Source: Cyanobacteria bacterium UBA2566
GTDB taxonomy: Bacteria > Cyanobacteriota > Cyanobacteriia > Cyanobacteriales > Desertifilaceae
NCBI GenBank assembly: GCA_002340255.1
Contig: DDLS01000138.1
Span: 19,895-83,894 of the forward strand
Reading direction: 5' to 3'
DNA length: 64,000 nucleotides
Below the pieces are notes generated by a model that ran no database searches, had not been told where the DNA came from, and was given only the letters and a program-made list of their open reading frames with translations. Positions 36,338 to 44,199 of the stretch are shown here, one piece after another. A program made the position numbers and the translations under genes. Position 1 is the first letter of the stretch. Each line of letters starts with the position of its first letter.

Positions 36338-36622
36338 ATGACAACTAGAGTGTTTGATTTTGAAGTCCTCTCTTACATTCATCCTAATGGAAGCCTACGC
36401 AAGTACGGTAGTTTAGAATGTCAGCGCTATGGCTGTGATTATCGGATTATTTCCCCGATTAATCGCCAGGATGCTTCTGCTGAAAAAGAAACCTATGAAG
36501 AGTTGATTGCTAAATTAAATCAAACTCGGATCAAGCGTATTAAAACTAAAGAAGATACAACCTTAGATGAAGCGTTTCGGATTGTTTTTCATTTAGCCAA
36601 TTCCCAGGAAAAACAAGCTTAG
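36338..36622 (+). CDS. Small hypothetical protein
   Basis: 94 aa from ATG 36338 (a GTG six bases earlier is also in frame). It reads TTRVFDFEVLSYIHPNGSLRK, has two cysteines (ECQRYGC), and ends in a charged helix. No family is recognised. It stands between two spacers, the downstream one filled with heptamer repeats. Protein-like composition supports a real gene, but weakly. Confidence 0.55.
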   Translation: MTTRVFDFEVLSYIHPNGSLRKYGSLECQRYGCDYRIISPINRQDASAEKETYEELIAKLNQTRIKRIKTKEDTTLDEAFRIVFHLANSQEKQA

Positions 36623-36736
36623 GGAATAGGTAATGGATAATAGGGCAAACTCAGGTGTACCCGTTCCTTGAATAGTCCATAAACAGTGTTGTTTTATCAG
36701 CTTAATTCCATTACCGATTACCAGCGCTTCGCGCTA
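36623..36736. repeat. Heptamer repeats and GCGC palindrome spacer
   Basis: GGGAATAGGTAATGG and AATAGGG occur at the left, and CCATTACCGATTACCAGCG followed by the palindrome AGCGCTTCGCGCT at the right. This repeats the bipartite layout of 25352-25410. It fills the space between converging genes at 36338 and 36751. Confidence 0.6.
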
Positions 36737-36750
36737 TGTTGTTTAAGGGT

Positions 36751-37593
36751 TTAGCCATCAGGGTTGCCTTCCGATCCATTTCCCGGTGAGGATGTAGGAG
36801 GTAGATCAATTTTCTTCAATCCCGAACGTTCAGATTCCAGAAGATTGATTAGGGTCTCATTCAAAACGCTAGGATTCATAAAGAAAACCTTAGAGTTAGG
36901 ACTAGCGGTAAGCTTTTCATTCGTATCTAGATAATGTCGGGCGATGATAAATTGGATAAATTCAGGGCTTCCAGAGTCCATTCCTAACGCCTCAGCCAAG
37001 ATTTTCATCGATTGCGCTCCACCTTGGGCTTCAATAATCGAAGCCAGACGTTGGCTTTCCGCTGCTCGTTCTTTTTCCAAAGATTCAAGAATAGTTTTTG
37101 GCGGAGTAATATCTCGAACTTCTACTCGAATTAACTTCACTCCCCAAGAGTCAGTAATAGAGTCAATTTGTTCCAGCAAAGATTGATTAATTTCTTTGAT
37201 TCCTGAAAAGGTTTGGCTCATTTCTAGGCGGCCAATTTCCCCTCGCAAATTAGTTAACACTAAGTTTTCTAAGGCATGTTCAATATCGTTAATGGCATAA
37301 TAGGCACGTCTTAGGTTGACAATTTGCCAGTAAACGATCGCATCAACGGCTAACGATACATTATCTTTGGTGATTGTTTGTTGGGGAGGGACATCCAATA
37401 AACGCTCACTCATCAAGGCTCGAATCACGACTTTTTCCAGCAGCGGTATAATAAAATTTACCCCAGGGCCTAGGGTACGGTGATATTTGCCCAAGCGCTC
37501 AACTAAGCCTTGATAAGGTTCCGGAATGATGACTAGGGAACCCGATAGACAGGCGATCGCCACTAAAAAGAAAATAATAATACTGGGAATCAT
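36751..37593 (-). CDS. SPFH (stomatin/prohibitin-like) membrane protein
   Basis: 280 aa from ATG 37593 (AGGAT 6 nt upstream). One N-terminal membrane helix (IIIFFLVAIACLSGSLVII) is followed by a band-7 domain (YQGLVERLGKYHRTLGPGVNFIIPLL, VYWQIVNLRRAYYAI, NLRGEIGRLE). A coiled coil continues to about residue 215. It is close to the slipin/stomatin group (slr1128-like in Synechocystis), which forms oligomers at the membrane. No NfeD partner gene is adjacent. The role is membrane microdomain organisation, inferred from the family. Confidence 0.9.
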   Translation of the reverse strand: MIPSIIIFFLVAIACLSGSLVIIPEPYQGLVERLGKYHRTLGPGVNFIIPLLEKVVIRALMSERLLDVPPQQTITKDNVSLAVDAIVYWQIVNLRRAYYAINDIEHALENLVLTNLRGEIGRLEMSQTFSGIKEINQSLLEQIDSITDSWGVKLIRVEVRDITPPKTILESLEKERAAESQRLASIIEAQGGAQSMKILAEALGMDSGSPEFIQFIIARHYLDTNEKLTASPNSKVFFMNPSVLNETLINLLESERSGLKKIDLPPTSSPGNGSEGNPDG

Positions 37594-37707
37594 GGAACTA
37601 TCCTGATCGCGCAAAGAAGGGAGAAGGCCAAACCTGAGGAATCCTTTATAGTGAAAAGGAACCCCTAATGATTTAAGTTTACAGGTTTAAGTTTTAATCG
37701 ATTAACC

Positions 37708-38361
37708 ATGCTCCTACACCCCCAAGACCGCACTAAACTTGATTCTAGCGACGATCTCCAGTTTTATGCTTTTCCTCGGTTCGTCACCCATGTGGATGAG
37801 GGGTTTATCCAGCAGTTAACTGACCTTTATCGCGATCGCCTCAAACCCCAGACCCGAATTTTAGATTTAATGAGTAGTTGGGTTTCCCATCTTCCTGAAG
37901 ACATGACATTTGAGCATGTGGAAGGCCATGGTTTAAATGAAGAAGAGTTAGCCAAAAACCCCCGATTAAATCACTATTGGGTGCAAAACCTCAATCAAAC
38001 TCTGCAACTGCCATTTGAGGATCGAAGCTTTGATGCGGTTCTCAATTGTGTCTCCATACAATATTTGCAATACCCCGATGCCATCTTTAGTGAAATTCAC
38101 CGCATCCTAAAACCCGGTGGAGTTGTCATTGTCAGCTTTTCTAACCGCATGTTTTATCAAAAAGCGATTCAAATTTGGCGTGACGGTACAGATAAAACTC
38201 GCCTCAAACTTCTTAAACAATATATCCAATCAGTATCTGGATTTACAGAACCTGAATTCATTGTGCGTCTACCTAACGTTCCGACCCTCTTGCAACTCAT
38301 GGGTTGGGGAGGAGGAGATCCCTTTTATTCCGCGATCGCCTACCGCCAAGATCCAACTTGA
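37708..38361 (+). CDS. SAM-dependent methyltransferase-like protein
   Basis: 217 aa. A class I methyltransferase core is visible: ILDLMSSWVSHLP in the place of motif I, FDAVLNCVSIQYL, and EIHRILKPGGVVIVSFSNR (motif post-III). The usual GxGxG of motif I is replaced by MSSWV, which weakens SAM binding prediction, although relatives with this form exist in cyanobacteria as I recall. The substrate is unknown. It ends 24 bp before the cyanobacteriochrome kinase and is on the same strand, so co-transcription is probable. Confidence 0.8.
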   Translation: MLLHPQDRTKLDSSDDLQFYAFPRFVTHVDEGFIQQLTDLYRDRLKPQTRILDLMSSWVSHLPEDMTFEHVEGHGLNEEELAKNPRLNHYWVQNLNQTLQLPFEDRSFDAVLNCVSIQYLQYPDAIFSEIHRILKPGGVVIVSFSNRMFYQKAIQIWRDGTDKTRLKLLKQYIQSVSGFTEPEFIVRLPNVPTLLQLMGWGGGDPFYSAIAYRQDPT

Positions 38362-38384
38362 ATCAATTATCATCACCGAACCTT

Positions 38385-40214
38385 ATGCATCATAGCCTTA
38401 CAGGACTCCTTGCACCCTCTGTTAACGATCCCATGTCTTCCGATCGCCCCCAATTCGATCTAGCGCTACCCAGTTCTAAAGAAGGATTATGGGATTGGAA
38501 TCTACCCACTGGGCGCATATTTTTCAATACAAATTGGCAGAAAATTCTGGGATTTTCCGAATCCGAATTACCCCAAACCTTTAGCGAATTTGAAGCCTTA
38601 ATTCATTCAGAGGATCTACCCATACATCAAGCCGCTCTCCAAGCCCATATTCAAGGGGGGACTGAATTTTATGAAAGTACCTACCGCTTACACTGCCCTA
38701 GTGGTGGCTATCGGTGGATTTTAGCCCGTGGATTATGTTATCGCTATAGTGATGGAACCCCTTATCGTTTAGCGGGTTCCCACACAGATGTTACTTCGTT
38801 TAAGAAAGCCCAGGAACAAGAATCTGTCCTCCGCTTAATTACCGATCAAATTCGCAGTAGTTTAAACTTAAAAACGATTTGGAAAACAGCCGTCGATCAA
38901 ATTCAAAAACTTTTGGATGCCGATCGAGTACTCATTTACCAATTTGAACCGAACTGGAAAGGATCGGTGATTGTCGAAAAAGTAGTAGGCAACTGGGGAT
39001 CGACCTTGGGAGAAGTTGGAGCAGATGATTGTTTTTCTCAAGACTATGCCAAGCTCTATAAAAATGGCAGAGTTAGAGTGATTCATGATATCTTAACCTC
39101 CCATTTGGATGAGTGTCATGTCAATTTCTTACAAAAATTTGATGTCCGTTCTAATCTGATTGTCCCGATTATTATCAAAGAAGAATTATGGGGTTTATTG
39201 ATTGCCCATGAATGCAAGCGATCGCGCCGTTGGAAAGAATCAGAAGTTACCCTATTATCCCATGTAGCTAAACAGTTAGCGATTGCCATTTATCAAGCCA
39301 ATTTGTACGATCAATCTCAGCAGGCAGTTCAAGAATCAGAAGAAAAGGCTCATGAATTAGAGCTGGCTTTGCTCAAACTGCAAAAAACTCAGGCTCAATT
39401 AATTGAAAGCGAGAAACAATCTTCTATTGGTCAATTGGTCGCTGGAATTGCCCATGAAATCAATAATCCCGTAAGCTTTATTTATGGAAATATTGATTTT
39501 GCCAAAGCCTATCTCAATGATTTGTTAGAATTAGTTCAGTTATACCAAAATACATTCCCTGAGCCAGGAAATGAGATTGAACATTTTTCTGAGGATATTG
39601 ATTTAGAGTTCTTGCAAGATGATTGCATGGATTTATTAGACTCCATGAAGAACGGAGCTTCTCGGATTCGCGAAATTGTTTTATTTCTGAGGACATTTTC
39701 CCGATTAGATGAAGCTCAAATGAAACGAGTGAATCTCCATGATGGTATTGAAAGCACATTGATGATTGTGAATCATCGCTTACAGAAGAATGGTAATCGC
39801 CCAATGATTGAGGTGTGTAAAAACTATGGCGTTTTGCCTCCAGTTGAATGCTATGCTGGACAACTCAATCAAGTATTTATGAATATATTAGTCAATGCTA
39901 TTGATGCGATTGATAGTGCCTGGGAACATTACTCCAATCGAGATAGTCCAGAAATTAGGATTACCACTGAAGATTGGCACATGGAATCTGTCAAAATATT
40001 GATTACTGATAATGGGGTGGGAATGTCAGACTTAATTCGCCAGCGTTTATTTACGCCCTTTTACAGTACCAAACCGGTTGGGAAAGGCAAAGGACTAGGC
40101 TTGAGTTTATGTCATGCTATTATTGTTGATCATCATGGGGGAAAATTATCCTGTGACTCTGAACCTGGAAAGGGCACAACATTTATCATTGAATTGCCCT
40201 TGCACCAGAGTTAA
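38385..40214 (+). CDS. PAS / DXCF-type cyanobacteriochrome GAF / histidine kinase
   Basis: 609 aa from ATG 38385, with other starts possible (MSSDRPQ at 38433). A PAS domain (about 30-140, DWNLPTGRIFFN) is followed by a phytochrome-like GAF domain (about 150-305). Within it, DDCF at 214-217 fits the DXCF motif and C244-H245 (DECHVNF) is the canonical bilin-attachment Cys-His. Both cysteines make a dual-cysteine cyanobacteriochrome likely, typically sensing blue-to-green light. Then come a coiled coil, HisKA with H357 (AGIAHEINNP) and HATPase (DNGVGMSDL, GKGLGLSLCH). No receiver is fused. Light response is inferred; the bilin is not visible in sequence. Confidence 0.88.
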   Translation: MHHSLTGLLAPSVNDPMSSDRPQFDLALPSSKEGLWDWNLPTGRIFFNTNWQKILGFSESELPQTFSEFEALIHSEDLPIHQAALQAHIQGGTEFYESTYRLHCPSGGYRWILARGLCYRYSDGTPYRLAGSHTDVTSFKKAQEQESVLRLITDQIRSSLNLKTIWKTAVDQIQKLLDADRVLIYQFEPNWKGSVIVEKVVGNWGSTLGEVGADDCFSQDYAKLYKNGRVRVIHDILTSHLDECHVNFLQKFDVRSNLIVPIIIKEELWGLLIAHECKRSRRWKESEVTLLSHVAKQLAIAIYQANLYDQSQQAVQESEEKAHELELALLKLQKTQAQLIESEKQSSIGQLVAGIAHEINNPVSFIYGNIDFAKAYLNDLLELVQLYQNTFPEPGNEIEHFSEDIDLEFLQDDCMDLLDSMKNGASRIREIVLFLRTFSRLDEAQMKRVNLHDGIESTLMIVNHRLQKNGNRPMIEVCKNYGVLPPVECYAGQLNQVFMNILVNAIDAIDSAWEHYSNRDSPEIRITTEDWHMESVKILITDNGVGMSDLIRQRLFTPFYSTKPVGKGKGLGLSLCHAIIVDHHGGKLSCDSEPGKGTTFIIELPLHQS

Positions 40215-40391
40215 ACTCTTCGCACTAGGGAATAGGCCTATGATATAGTGATTCTCTTCTATTGCTATTCGTACCTATTGCCTCAAACAAGAACCGAAAC
40301 ATCCTAACCCACTCATTCGTGGCTATAGAATGAGGATTCAAAAGTTTATTTCAGAGGCAGCGCCAAGCACTGCAAAACCAATGAAAATAGA

Positions 40392-40634
40392 TTAAGACTG
40401 AACAGATAATTGCTCTTGTATTTGCTGAATTTTGCGATCGCGGAATGCCTCTAAAGCCTTTTGCAGGTCTTCCGGTTCTACGCCTTCTGGTAGATCGACT
40501 GTAGAGAGCGACTGAATCATACCAGAAACCAATTGACTGAATCCCTCAATCCGATCGTCAGCCGATAACTTCTGTTGAGCAGGTTGCGCTACAGTAGGAC
40601 GAGTAAGAATCGGCGAAACTTTATAATTCAACAT
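40392..40634 (-). CDS. Small cyanobacterial hypothetical protein
   Basis: 80 aa from ATG 40634 (TTAGG just before). It has a Pro/Gln-rich start (SPILTRPTVAQPAQQ), then a helical part (LSADDRIEGFSQLVSGMIQSL, LQKALEAFRDRKIQQIQEQL). No family is recognised. It stands alone on the minus strand between the cyanobacteriochrome kinase and pabB. Composition and helix periodicity support translation. Confidence 0.6.
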   Translation of the reverse strand: MLNYKVSPILTRPTVAQPAQQKLSADDRIEGFSQLVSGMIQSLSTVDLPEGVEPEDLQKALEAFRDRKIQQIQEQLSVQS

Positions 40635-40850
40635 TCCTAAGCACCTCTGATTCAAATAGATGACCCTAAAATCTTACTTCTTATCATAAGAACATGTCTC
40701 GGATATGACAACATCCTTGTTACAATTATAGACGTTTATCTATCTTTCTTGTCTATATAAGCACCAAAAATAAGTACAATCACATACAAGTCAATCGATG
40801 AAGTGAGAAGGATAGTATAATGAAGAAGTATTCTGTCAAAGAATTTGTTG

Positions 40851-40884
40851 ATTCCCCCATGAATAACCCCAAAGAAGGGGGAAT
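40851..40884 (+). promoter_or_regulatory. Hairpin covering the pabB ribosome site
   Basis: ATTCCCCC (40851-40858) and GGGGGAAT (40877-40884) are perfectly complementary, with an 18-nt loop. The second arm is the likely Shine-Dalgarno sequence and touches the ATG at 40883. An upstream ATG at 40820 gives an in-frame 21-codon leader. The fold could control start choice. Alternatively the leader is part of the protein. Confidence 0.5.
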
Positions 40885-42649
40885 GACTGCCAACGGTCTT
40901 GCTTATATCTACCACTATGAAAACCAGCATTGGTTACAATTTAAAGATCCAATTCAAGTCTATTGTTTAAGTGGAAATTCGGGTAACCCGATCGCGACTT
41001 TAGAGGAGATTGAAAACCAAGTGGAAACACAGGGCTATTATGCGGTGGGAATGCTCAGTTATGAAGCTTCTGCAGCCTTTGATAGTGCCTTAACGGTTCA
41101 TGAAGACCCTGATTTTCCCCAACTTTGGTTTGCCCTGTACGATCGCCCCTCGCGTATCCTCAGCCCCCAGGAATTCATCAATCTCCACAGTGATATTACC
41201 GATGCGGGCATAAGCTGGGAAAGTGAACTGACTGAAGCCGACTTTCACGAGGCGATCGCCCGGGTTCAAAATTACATCAGCCAAGGGGATACCTTTCAAG
41301 TTAACTACTCCTTCCGCCTGCGATCGCCCTTTAGCGGCGATCCGCGCTGGGCATTAAATCTTCTGAGGAGATCGTCACCCGCCCCCTATTCGGCTTACCT
41401 AGACATGGGGCGCTATATCATTGCGTCTGCTTCCCCCGAACTCTTTTTCACTCTTAAGGGTTCTACCTTCACCAGCAAACCCATGAAAGGAACCGCCCCA
41501 CGGGGAAAAACCCTAGCTGAAGATCGTCAACTTGCCGAATGGTTGTACCATTCCCAGAAAAATCGCGCTGAAAACGTGATGATCGTCGATATGGTTCGCA
41601 ATGATATCGGCAGAGTCGCCACCATTGGCAGCGTCCAAGTCCCGCGCTTATTTGAAGTCGAGCGCTACTCTACCGTCTGGCAAATGACTTCAACGGTGAC
41701 GGCTCAAACGCGATCGCCCCTAAGCCAAATTCTGGCCAACATTTTCCCCTGTGCCTCCATCACGGGCGCACCGAAAGCTCGCACGATGGAGATTATTAAA
41801 GAACTTGAAGGCTCTCCCCGACGCATCTATACTGGGGCGATCGGTTATTTGAGTCCGGGACGCACAGCCCTATTTAATGTTGCCATCCGTACCCTCCTGA
41901 TCGATCGACACACCCAACAAGCTGAATACGGGATCGGTAGCGGCATCGTCACCGACTCTAATAGTCAAGAAGAATATCAAGAATGCTATATCAAATCCCG
42001 CGTTATCATTGAGCAACAACCTCCCTTCTCCCTCCTCGAAACCCTCCTCTGGACTCCCCAATCTGGCTATTTCCTGCTCTCTTACCACCTGCAACGGCTC
42101 CAAGACTCAGCCGAATACTTTAATATTCCCCTAGATCTCTCCCAATTACTCCACCAGTTCCAAACCCTAGCTCCTACACTCAACCGCTCTGCCCACAAAA
42201 TTCGTCTTCTGATCGATCCCCAAGGAGAATTCACCCTAGAACCCTCTCCTATTTCTCCTTCCTCCTCCCTCACCCCCATCACCCTCAAACTTGCCCCCCA
42301 ACCGATTGACTCCTCCAACATCTGGCTTTATCACAAAACAACCCATCGCCAAGTTTATACTCGAGCTAGTGCTTCGGTTACCGAGTGTGATGAGGTGCTG
42401 CTCTGGAACGAACGCCATCAAATTACCGAAGCCAGTATTGCCAACGTTGTCCTCCATTGGCAGGGACAATGGATTACCCCTCCCGTCACCTGTGGACTTT
42501 TACCGGGTACATTCCGCGCTTGGCTTTTAGAGCGGAATCTGATTCACGAACACCCCATTACTCTGGATATGATCGCTCCCTCTTCTACTGTGTATCTGAT
42601 TAACTCAGTTAGAGGATGGCAAAGTGCGCGGTTGATCGGCTCGCACTAA
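40883..42649 (+). CDS. pabB: Aminodeoxychorismate synthase PabB fused to PabC lyase
   Basis: 588 aa from ATG 40883; the frame also begins at 40820. Residues about 1-370 are a chorismate-binding domain: SPELFFTLKG, KPMKGTAPRG (PabB-type, with Lys), RAENVMIVDMVRNDIG, ITGAPKARTMEII and the final GSGIVTDS. The remaining 200 residues are a PLP-fold class IV aminotransferase-like domain (LWNERHQITEASIANVV, CGLLPGTFR), the PabC lyase. Together they make 4-aminobenzoate for folate from chorismate, and need the PabA glutaminase, which is not in this window. A similar PabB-PabC fusion occurs elsewhere. The Shine-Dalgarno is within a hairpin. Confidence 0.9.
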   Translation: MTANGLAYIYHYENQHWLQFKDPIQVYCLSGNSGNPIATLEEIENQVETQGYYAVGMLSYEASAAFDSALTVHEDPDFPQLWFALYDRPSRILSPQEFINLHSDITDAGISWESELTEADFHEAIARVQNYISQGDTFQVNYSFRLRSPFSGDPRWALNLLRRSSPAPYSAYLDMGRYIIASASPELFFTLKGSTFTSKPMKGTAPRGKTLAEDRQLAEWLYHSQKNRAENVMIVDMVRNDIGRVATIGSVQVPRLFEVERYSTVWQMTSTVTAQTRSPLSQILANIFPCASITGAPKARTMEIIKELEGSPRRIYTGAIGYLSPGRTALFNVAIRTLLIDRHTQQAEYGIGSGIVTDSNSQEEYQECYIKSRVIIEQQPPFSLLETLLWTPQSGYFLLSYHLQRLQDSAEYFNIPLDLSQLLHQFQTLAPTLNRSAHKIRLLIDPQGEFTLEPSPISPSSSLTPITLKLAPQPIDSSNIWLYHKTTHRQVYTRASASVTECDEVLLWNERHQITEASIANVVLHWQGQWITPPVTCGLLPGTFRAWLLERNLIHEHPITLDMIAPSSTVYLINSVRGWQSARLIGSH

Positions 42650-42702
42650 TCAGGGATTTAAAGATCCTGTAACTCCATCACTTGCCAGTGATACCGTTAT
42701 CT

Positions 42703-43350
42703 TCAATGAAACCGAACTCGACGTTCATGAGAACTTAAATGGGAGGTATCCCCATTTAATTCCATAATTGAGCGATCGCCATCCTTAATCACCTTGACTA
42801 CAGCGCACAAAGAAGCATTTACATCTACTCCTGTCACTCCATCAACTAATCCCATAGCCATTCCTAATACAGACGCACCATGGCCGATAAATAATAAATC
42901 TTCATGAGGAAACCGCTCAACTAACTCTCGGATGGTTTGTCCCGCACGGGCAAAACATTGGGTCTCAGTTTCGGGATAGCAAGGCTTTCCCTCAATCGGA
43001 ACCTCTGGATCGATGCGCGGAAACTGAGCGGCTAATTCTGATAATGAACGGGTTTGGGGACACTCCGTCATCCATTCTGGATTTAGCCACTCTCCCAAAC
43101 CCCAATGTAGGCGCAGCGGTACATCCAGAACATTCGCCACTCCATGGGCGGTTTGCACCGTTCGCAGAAAGGGAGAGGCAAAAATCCGGCTGATTCCTTC
43201 TGATTTTAGGCGATCGGCTAATTCCTGAACTTGAACTAAGCCATCGTCAGACAAAGGCGGATCGTAACGGCGATCGGCCGTATTAAACCACTCCGGATTG
43301 ACAAAATCCAAGCGGTTGGCATGTCGCGCAATCCAAATGGTTTGAGCCAT
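42703..43350 (-). CDS. Histidine phosphatase family protein
   Basis: 215 aa. The phosphohistidine loop is IARHANRLDF (His10, the R-H-x-x-R form, here RHANR), with the distal motifs FASPFLRTVQTA and FIGHGASVLGMAMG carrying the other Arg and His. It belongs to the phosphoglycerate mutase-like superfamily; as a short family member with an N-residue rather than G/E after RHA, it is likely a phosphatase and not a mutase. The substrate cannot be inferred. It is convergent with pabB and divergent from the phytochelatin-synthase-like gene. Confidence 0.86.
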   Translation of the reverse strand: MAQTIWIARHANRLDFVNPEWFNTADRRYDPPLSDDGLVQVQELADRLKSEGISRIFASPFLRTVQTAHGVANVLDVPLRLHWGLGEWLNPEWMTECPQTRSLSELAAQFPRIDPEVPIEGKPCYPETETQCFARAGQTIRELVERFPHEDLLFIGHGASVLGMAMGLVDGVTGVDVNASLCAVVKVIKDGDRSIMELNGDTSHLSSHERRVRFH

Positions 43351-43414
43351 ATATAAATTTTCAATAGTTTTTCTTTTAAAATTGATACTAGGTCATTGTA
43401 GCAACTCTAGAATC

Positions 43415-44146
43415 ATGGATCGATTTGTGAATTCCCGTAAACCCCTTGTTCTTCTTGTTTTAGGCCTACTTCTGCTTGGTGGCAGAACAGTTGCCCAAAC
43501 TTTGCCCATTGCTGAACGACTAATTGAATTTGATTCCTCTCCTGGGGAAGAGCTGTTAATTGAAAGCCGTGCTAGACAAGATTATGTGCCCTTGAGCATT
43601 CAGTTTGAAACCCAAAAAAACCAGGCTTTTTGTGGCGTTGCCAGTATGGTGATGGTCTTAAATGCTTTGGGGATTGAGGCTCCTGATGCACCCGAATATG
43701 GTCGCAAAATGTTTACCCAGGATAATATTTTTAATGCCCAAACCGATCGAGTGATCGCCAGAGAAACGATCGCCAAACAAGGTATGACTCTAGAAGAGTT
43801 AGGTGCGTTTTTAGCTCGTTATCCCCTAAAAACCCAGGTTTATCACGGGGGCGATCTGAGTTTGCAGGAATTTCGCCAGTTAATGGTAGAAAATTTGCAG
43901 CAGCCTGATAATTTTGTGTTAGTCAATTATCTGCGAAAGTCCATTGAACAGGAGCGAGGGGGACATATTTCTCCAGTCGCCGCCTATCATCAGCAGAGCG
44001 ATCGCTTCTTGATCCTCGATGTTGCCCGCTATAAGTATCCTCCCGTTTGGGTAACGGCCGAAGATCTCTGGAATTCCACCCGCACCGTAGATTCGGTTTC
44101 TGGGAAAACTAGGGGCTTAGTGCTGCTGAATGCCATTAACAATTAA
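43415..44146 (+). CDS. Phytochelatin synthase-like cysteine peptidase
   Basis: 243 aa from ATG 43415. A signal peptide (KPLVLLVLGLLLLGG) ends about residue 27. The catalytic triad of the cyanobacterial PCS group is present: C73 in QAFCGVASM, H184 in GGHISPVAA and D202 in LDVARYKYPP. The Nostoc homologue (alr0975) cuts glutathione to gamma-Glu-Cys and makes phytochelatin poorly. This protein has only the N-terminal catalytic domain, as there, and is probably periplasmic. It is likely to be mainly a glutathione hydrolase, perhaps linked to metal response. It stands alone. Confidence 0.9.
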   Translation: MDRFVNSRKPLVLLVLGLLLLGGRTVAQTLPIAERLIEFDSSPGEELLIESRARQDYVPLSIQFETQKNQAFCGVASMVMVLNALGIEAPDAPEYGRKMFTQDNIFNAQTDRVIARETIAKQGMTLEELGAFLARYPLKTQVYHGGDLSLQEFRQLMVENLQQPDNFVLVNYLRKSIEQERGGHISPVAAYHQQSDRFLILDVARYKYPPVWVTAEDLWNSTRTVDSVSGKTRGLVLLNAINN

Positions 44147-44199
44147 CCATTATGGGGTTAGTCTATCTCCAGATCTGAAGGATTTTCCCATCCCCTAAC

